A stretch of DNA of 5,672 nucleotides from Oceanicaulis sp. (GTDB lineage: Bacteria; Pseudomonadota; Alphaproteobacteria; Caulobacterales; Maricaulaceae), in contig RKRX01000054.1 in NCBI GenBank assembly GCA_007571185.1, positions 1 to 5,672 on the forward strand, written 5' to 3'. The notes below the pieces were generated by a model that ran no database searches, was not told the origin of the DNA, and saw nothing but the letters and a program-made list of their open reading frames with translations. Numbering within the stretch: position 1 is the stretch's first letter; every line of letters begins with the position of its first letter. The position numbers and the translations under genes were made by a program. Below are positions 4,048 through 5,672 of the stretch, one piece after another.

Positions 4048-5672
4048 TTGAAGTTCACCCGGTTACGCTTGGCGGGCTTTAAGTCTTTTGTCGATCCGAC
4101 CGAACTTCGTATCGAGGCCGGGCTGACCGGTATTATCGGCCCGAACGGCTGCGGGAAATCCAACCTGCTTGAAGCTCTTCGCTGGGTGATGGGCGCAACC
4201 TCCGCTAGGTCGCTGCGCGGCAGTGGTATGGAGGATGTGATCTTCGCCGGCGCCGACATGCGCCCTGCGCGAGATCAGGCCGAAGTCACTCTGGTGGTGG
4301 ACAATACCGACAAGCGCGCGCCGGCCCGGTTCAACAACTATGACAGTCTGGAAGTGGTGCGCCGGATCACCCGCGGTAAAGGTTCCGATTACAAAATTAA
4401 CGGCGAGGATGTGCGCGCCAAAGATGTCCAGCTTTTGTTCGCCGACGCAGGCACTGGGGCCAATTCACCTGCACTTGTACGCCAGGGCCAGATCAGTGAG
4501 CTGATCAACGCCAAACCCGAGAACCGGCGCCGTGTTTTGGAAGAAGCCGCAGGCGTCGCCGGCCTGCGCGTTCGGCGTCGGGAAGCACAACTCAAGCTCA
4601 ATGCAGCTGAAGTCAATCTCGACCGGATTGCGGACATCATCGAAGATCTCGACAATCGTCATGCTGCGCTGCAACATCAGGCCGGGCAGGCCTGTCGTTA
4701 TCGTGATCTGTCTCGAGCCATCCGCACCTTTGAAGCGCTGTTATGGATACAACGCTGGCGCGAAGCTGGCAAAGCGGCGGACACTGCGAGAACCGCGCTG
4801 ACCAGCGCTGATGAAGCCGCAGATTTGGCTTTGCGCGGTTCTGCAAGCGCCATGGTGGAAGCGGAAAAGGCGATCAACGCAGTTCAACCCCTCAGGGACA
4901 GTGAAGCCAGCGCCGCCGCCGCCTTGCGTTATGCCGAACACGCCCGGGACCAGCTGGAACGCGATATCGAAACCGCACATGAAGCCATTGTGCGGGGAGA
5001 CAAACGCACGTCCGAGCTGATCGCAGCCCTGACGCGCGAAGCAGAATTGCGCGACGAAGCGCAGGCCATGCATGAAAAACTCAACCGTCGGTTGCAATCA
5101 GCTCAGGACCGGTCCTCGGGCGACACCGCTGCGCAGGAGCGCGCGCAAGCGGTTCTCGAAGACGCCGACACCGATTGCGCCGAAGCTGAACAGGCGTTGG
5201 ACGCCGCCTCCGCCGCTGTGGCCCAGATCAAAGCCCGTCGAGACAGCGCCGAACGTGATGTGTTTCAGGCTCAGCGTCAAGTCGAAACTCTGGAAGCCGA
5301 AACCCTTAAGGCCCGTGAAACGCTCAAACAATTTGACGCGGAAGCGGCCCCCAATATGGTCGCTCTGGCAGCGGATGTGCAAGTTGCTATCGAGGCGGTC
5401 AAGACCGGGAACCACCGGGTGAACGTGTGTGAAGCTGATGCTGAAACCGCTCGCAACCAAGTGCGGGAGACCCGGGAATCTATCCGGTTGGCGCAAGCGG
5501 ATGTGCGTGCTCTGGAACGCGAGATCGCCGGGCTTGAACGCTTGCTGAACACCAGGGACGAGGGAGATCGTGCGCTTGATCATGTGCGCGCCGCTCCCGG
5601 TTATGAGAACGCACTCGCCGCCGCTCTGGGCGATGATCTGGAGGCCGGGCTCGCCGAGACCGCCTCTCGATT
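4048..5672 (+). CDS. smc: Chromosome segregation protein Smc (partial, N-terminal half)
   Basis: Smc is the ATP-driven condensin subunit that works with ScpA and ScpB to organise and separate daughter chromosomes. The frame is open from TTG 4048 to the right edge, giving 541 residues of a protein usually near 1150. The N-terminal ATPase half is clear: MKFTRLRLAGFKSF, Walker A GPNGCGKSN (31-39), the LRGSGMEDVIFAG segment (56-68), then DAGTGANSPALVRQGQIS (133-150) with the Q-loop glutamine, and NAKPENRRRVLEEAAGVAG (154-172), where the coiled coil begins. Residues from about 173 to 510 are Ala-, Glu-, Arg- and Gln-rich heptad-like sequence, the first arm of the coiled coil. PGYENALAAALGDDL (517-531) is the start of the hinge, where the window ends. 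Signature motif, Walker B and second arm lie outside. A 152-base gap separates it from the thioredoxin gene, so it may have its own promoter. Confidence 0.96.
   Translation, partial: MKFTRLRLAGFKSFVDPTELRIEAGLTGIIGPNGCGKSNLLEALRWVMGATSARSLRGSGMEDVIFAGADMRPARDQAEVTLVVDNTDKRAPARFNNYDSLEVVRRITRGKGSDYKINGEDVRAKDVQLLFADAGTGANSPALVRQGQISELINAKPENRRRVLEEAAGVAGLRVRRREAQLKLNAAEVNLDRIADIIEDLDNRHAALQHQAGQACRYRDLSRAIRTFEALLWIQRWREAGKAADTARTALTSADEAADLALRGSASAMVEAEKAINAVQPLRDSEASAAAALRYAEHARDQLERDIETAHEAIVRGDKRTSELIAALTREAELRDEAQAMHEKLNRRLQSAQDRSSGDTAAQERAQAVLEDADTDCAEAEQALDAASAAVAQIKARRDSAERDVFQAQRQVETLEAETLKARETLKQFDAEAAPNMVALAADVQVAIEAVKTGNHRVNVCEADAETARNQVRETRESIRLAQADVRALEREIAGLERLLNTRDEGDRALDHVRAAPGYENALAAALGDDLEAGLAETASR

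Noticed and set aside
3873..4259. 128-residue minus-strand frame over the smc start
   Set aside because: It is antisense to the conserved Smc Walker A region and shows no motif of its own.
5098..5583. 161-residue minus-strand frame opposite the Smc coiled coil
   Set aside because: Long antisense frames are common opposite Ala/Glu/Arg-rich GC-rich coding sequence; smc is continuous through here.
1..5672. tRNA, rRNA, CRISPR array, insertion sequence or terminal inverted repeats
   Set aside because: None seen: no cloverleaf-like sequence, no regularly spaced repeats and no transposase or integrase frame. The accessory look of the left end therefore has no visible mobile element inside the window.

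Overview
The window looks like a chromosomal piece of an alphaproteobacterium. The evidence is the gene order mutY (minus strand) / DUF721 gene / DsbA-like thioredoxin gene / smc (plus strand), which I recall as typical of that class (Caulobacterales, Maricaulales, Rhodobacterales), together with high GC and frequent GTG or TTG starts. I cannot name the genus from the sequence.

Left third (1 to about 1234): this part looks accessory. It opens with the 5' end of a minus-strand gene whose visible residues fit one ankyrin repeat. A 325-base non-coding stretch follows. It holds a hairpin with a T-run, a good sigma70-type promoter (TTGACG, 17 bases, TACACT), and a leader with several small repeats. 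The promoter points at a 244-residue protein of unknown function whose N-terminus carries a W-R-x-F-L-x-D-P module twice. Sampled lines here are about 43 to 57% GC, against about 62 to 72% in the genes to the right, so the left part may be a more recent arrival joined at the 3' end of mutY.

Middle (1235 to 2948): mutY (adenine DNA glycosylase, minus strand) and a DUF721/DciA-like gene (plus strand) diverge from a very small shared start region. The longest mutY frame begins in the same CATG as the likely DUF721 start. I prefer an internal TTG for mutY because it has a Shine-Dalgarno sequence and gives the usual family N-terminus.

Right part (2949 to 5672): a 239-base gap leads to a GTG-started, lipobox-bearing DsbA-family thioredoxin protein. 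After a further 152-base gap comes smc, with a TTG start and a strong GGAGG. Smc is cut by the right edge at the beginning of its hinge. A perfect 18-bp palindrome lies just before the smc ribosome binding site.

Together the conserved block covers genome maintenance (MutY repair, a probable DciA-type replication factor, Smc chromosome organisation) plus one envelope thiol-oxidoreductase. I see no clear novel multi-gene system. The best candidates for follow-up are the unknown 244-residue protein with its elaborate leader, and the palindrome plus overlapping small reading frame in front of smc.
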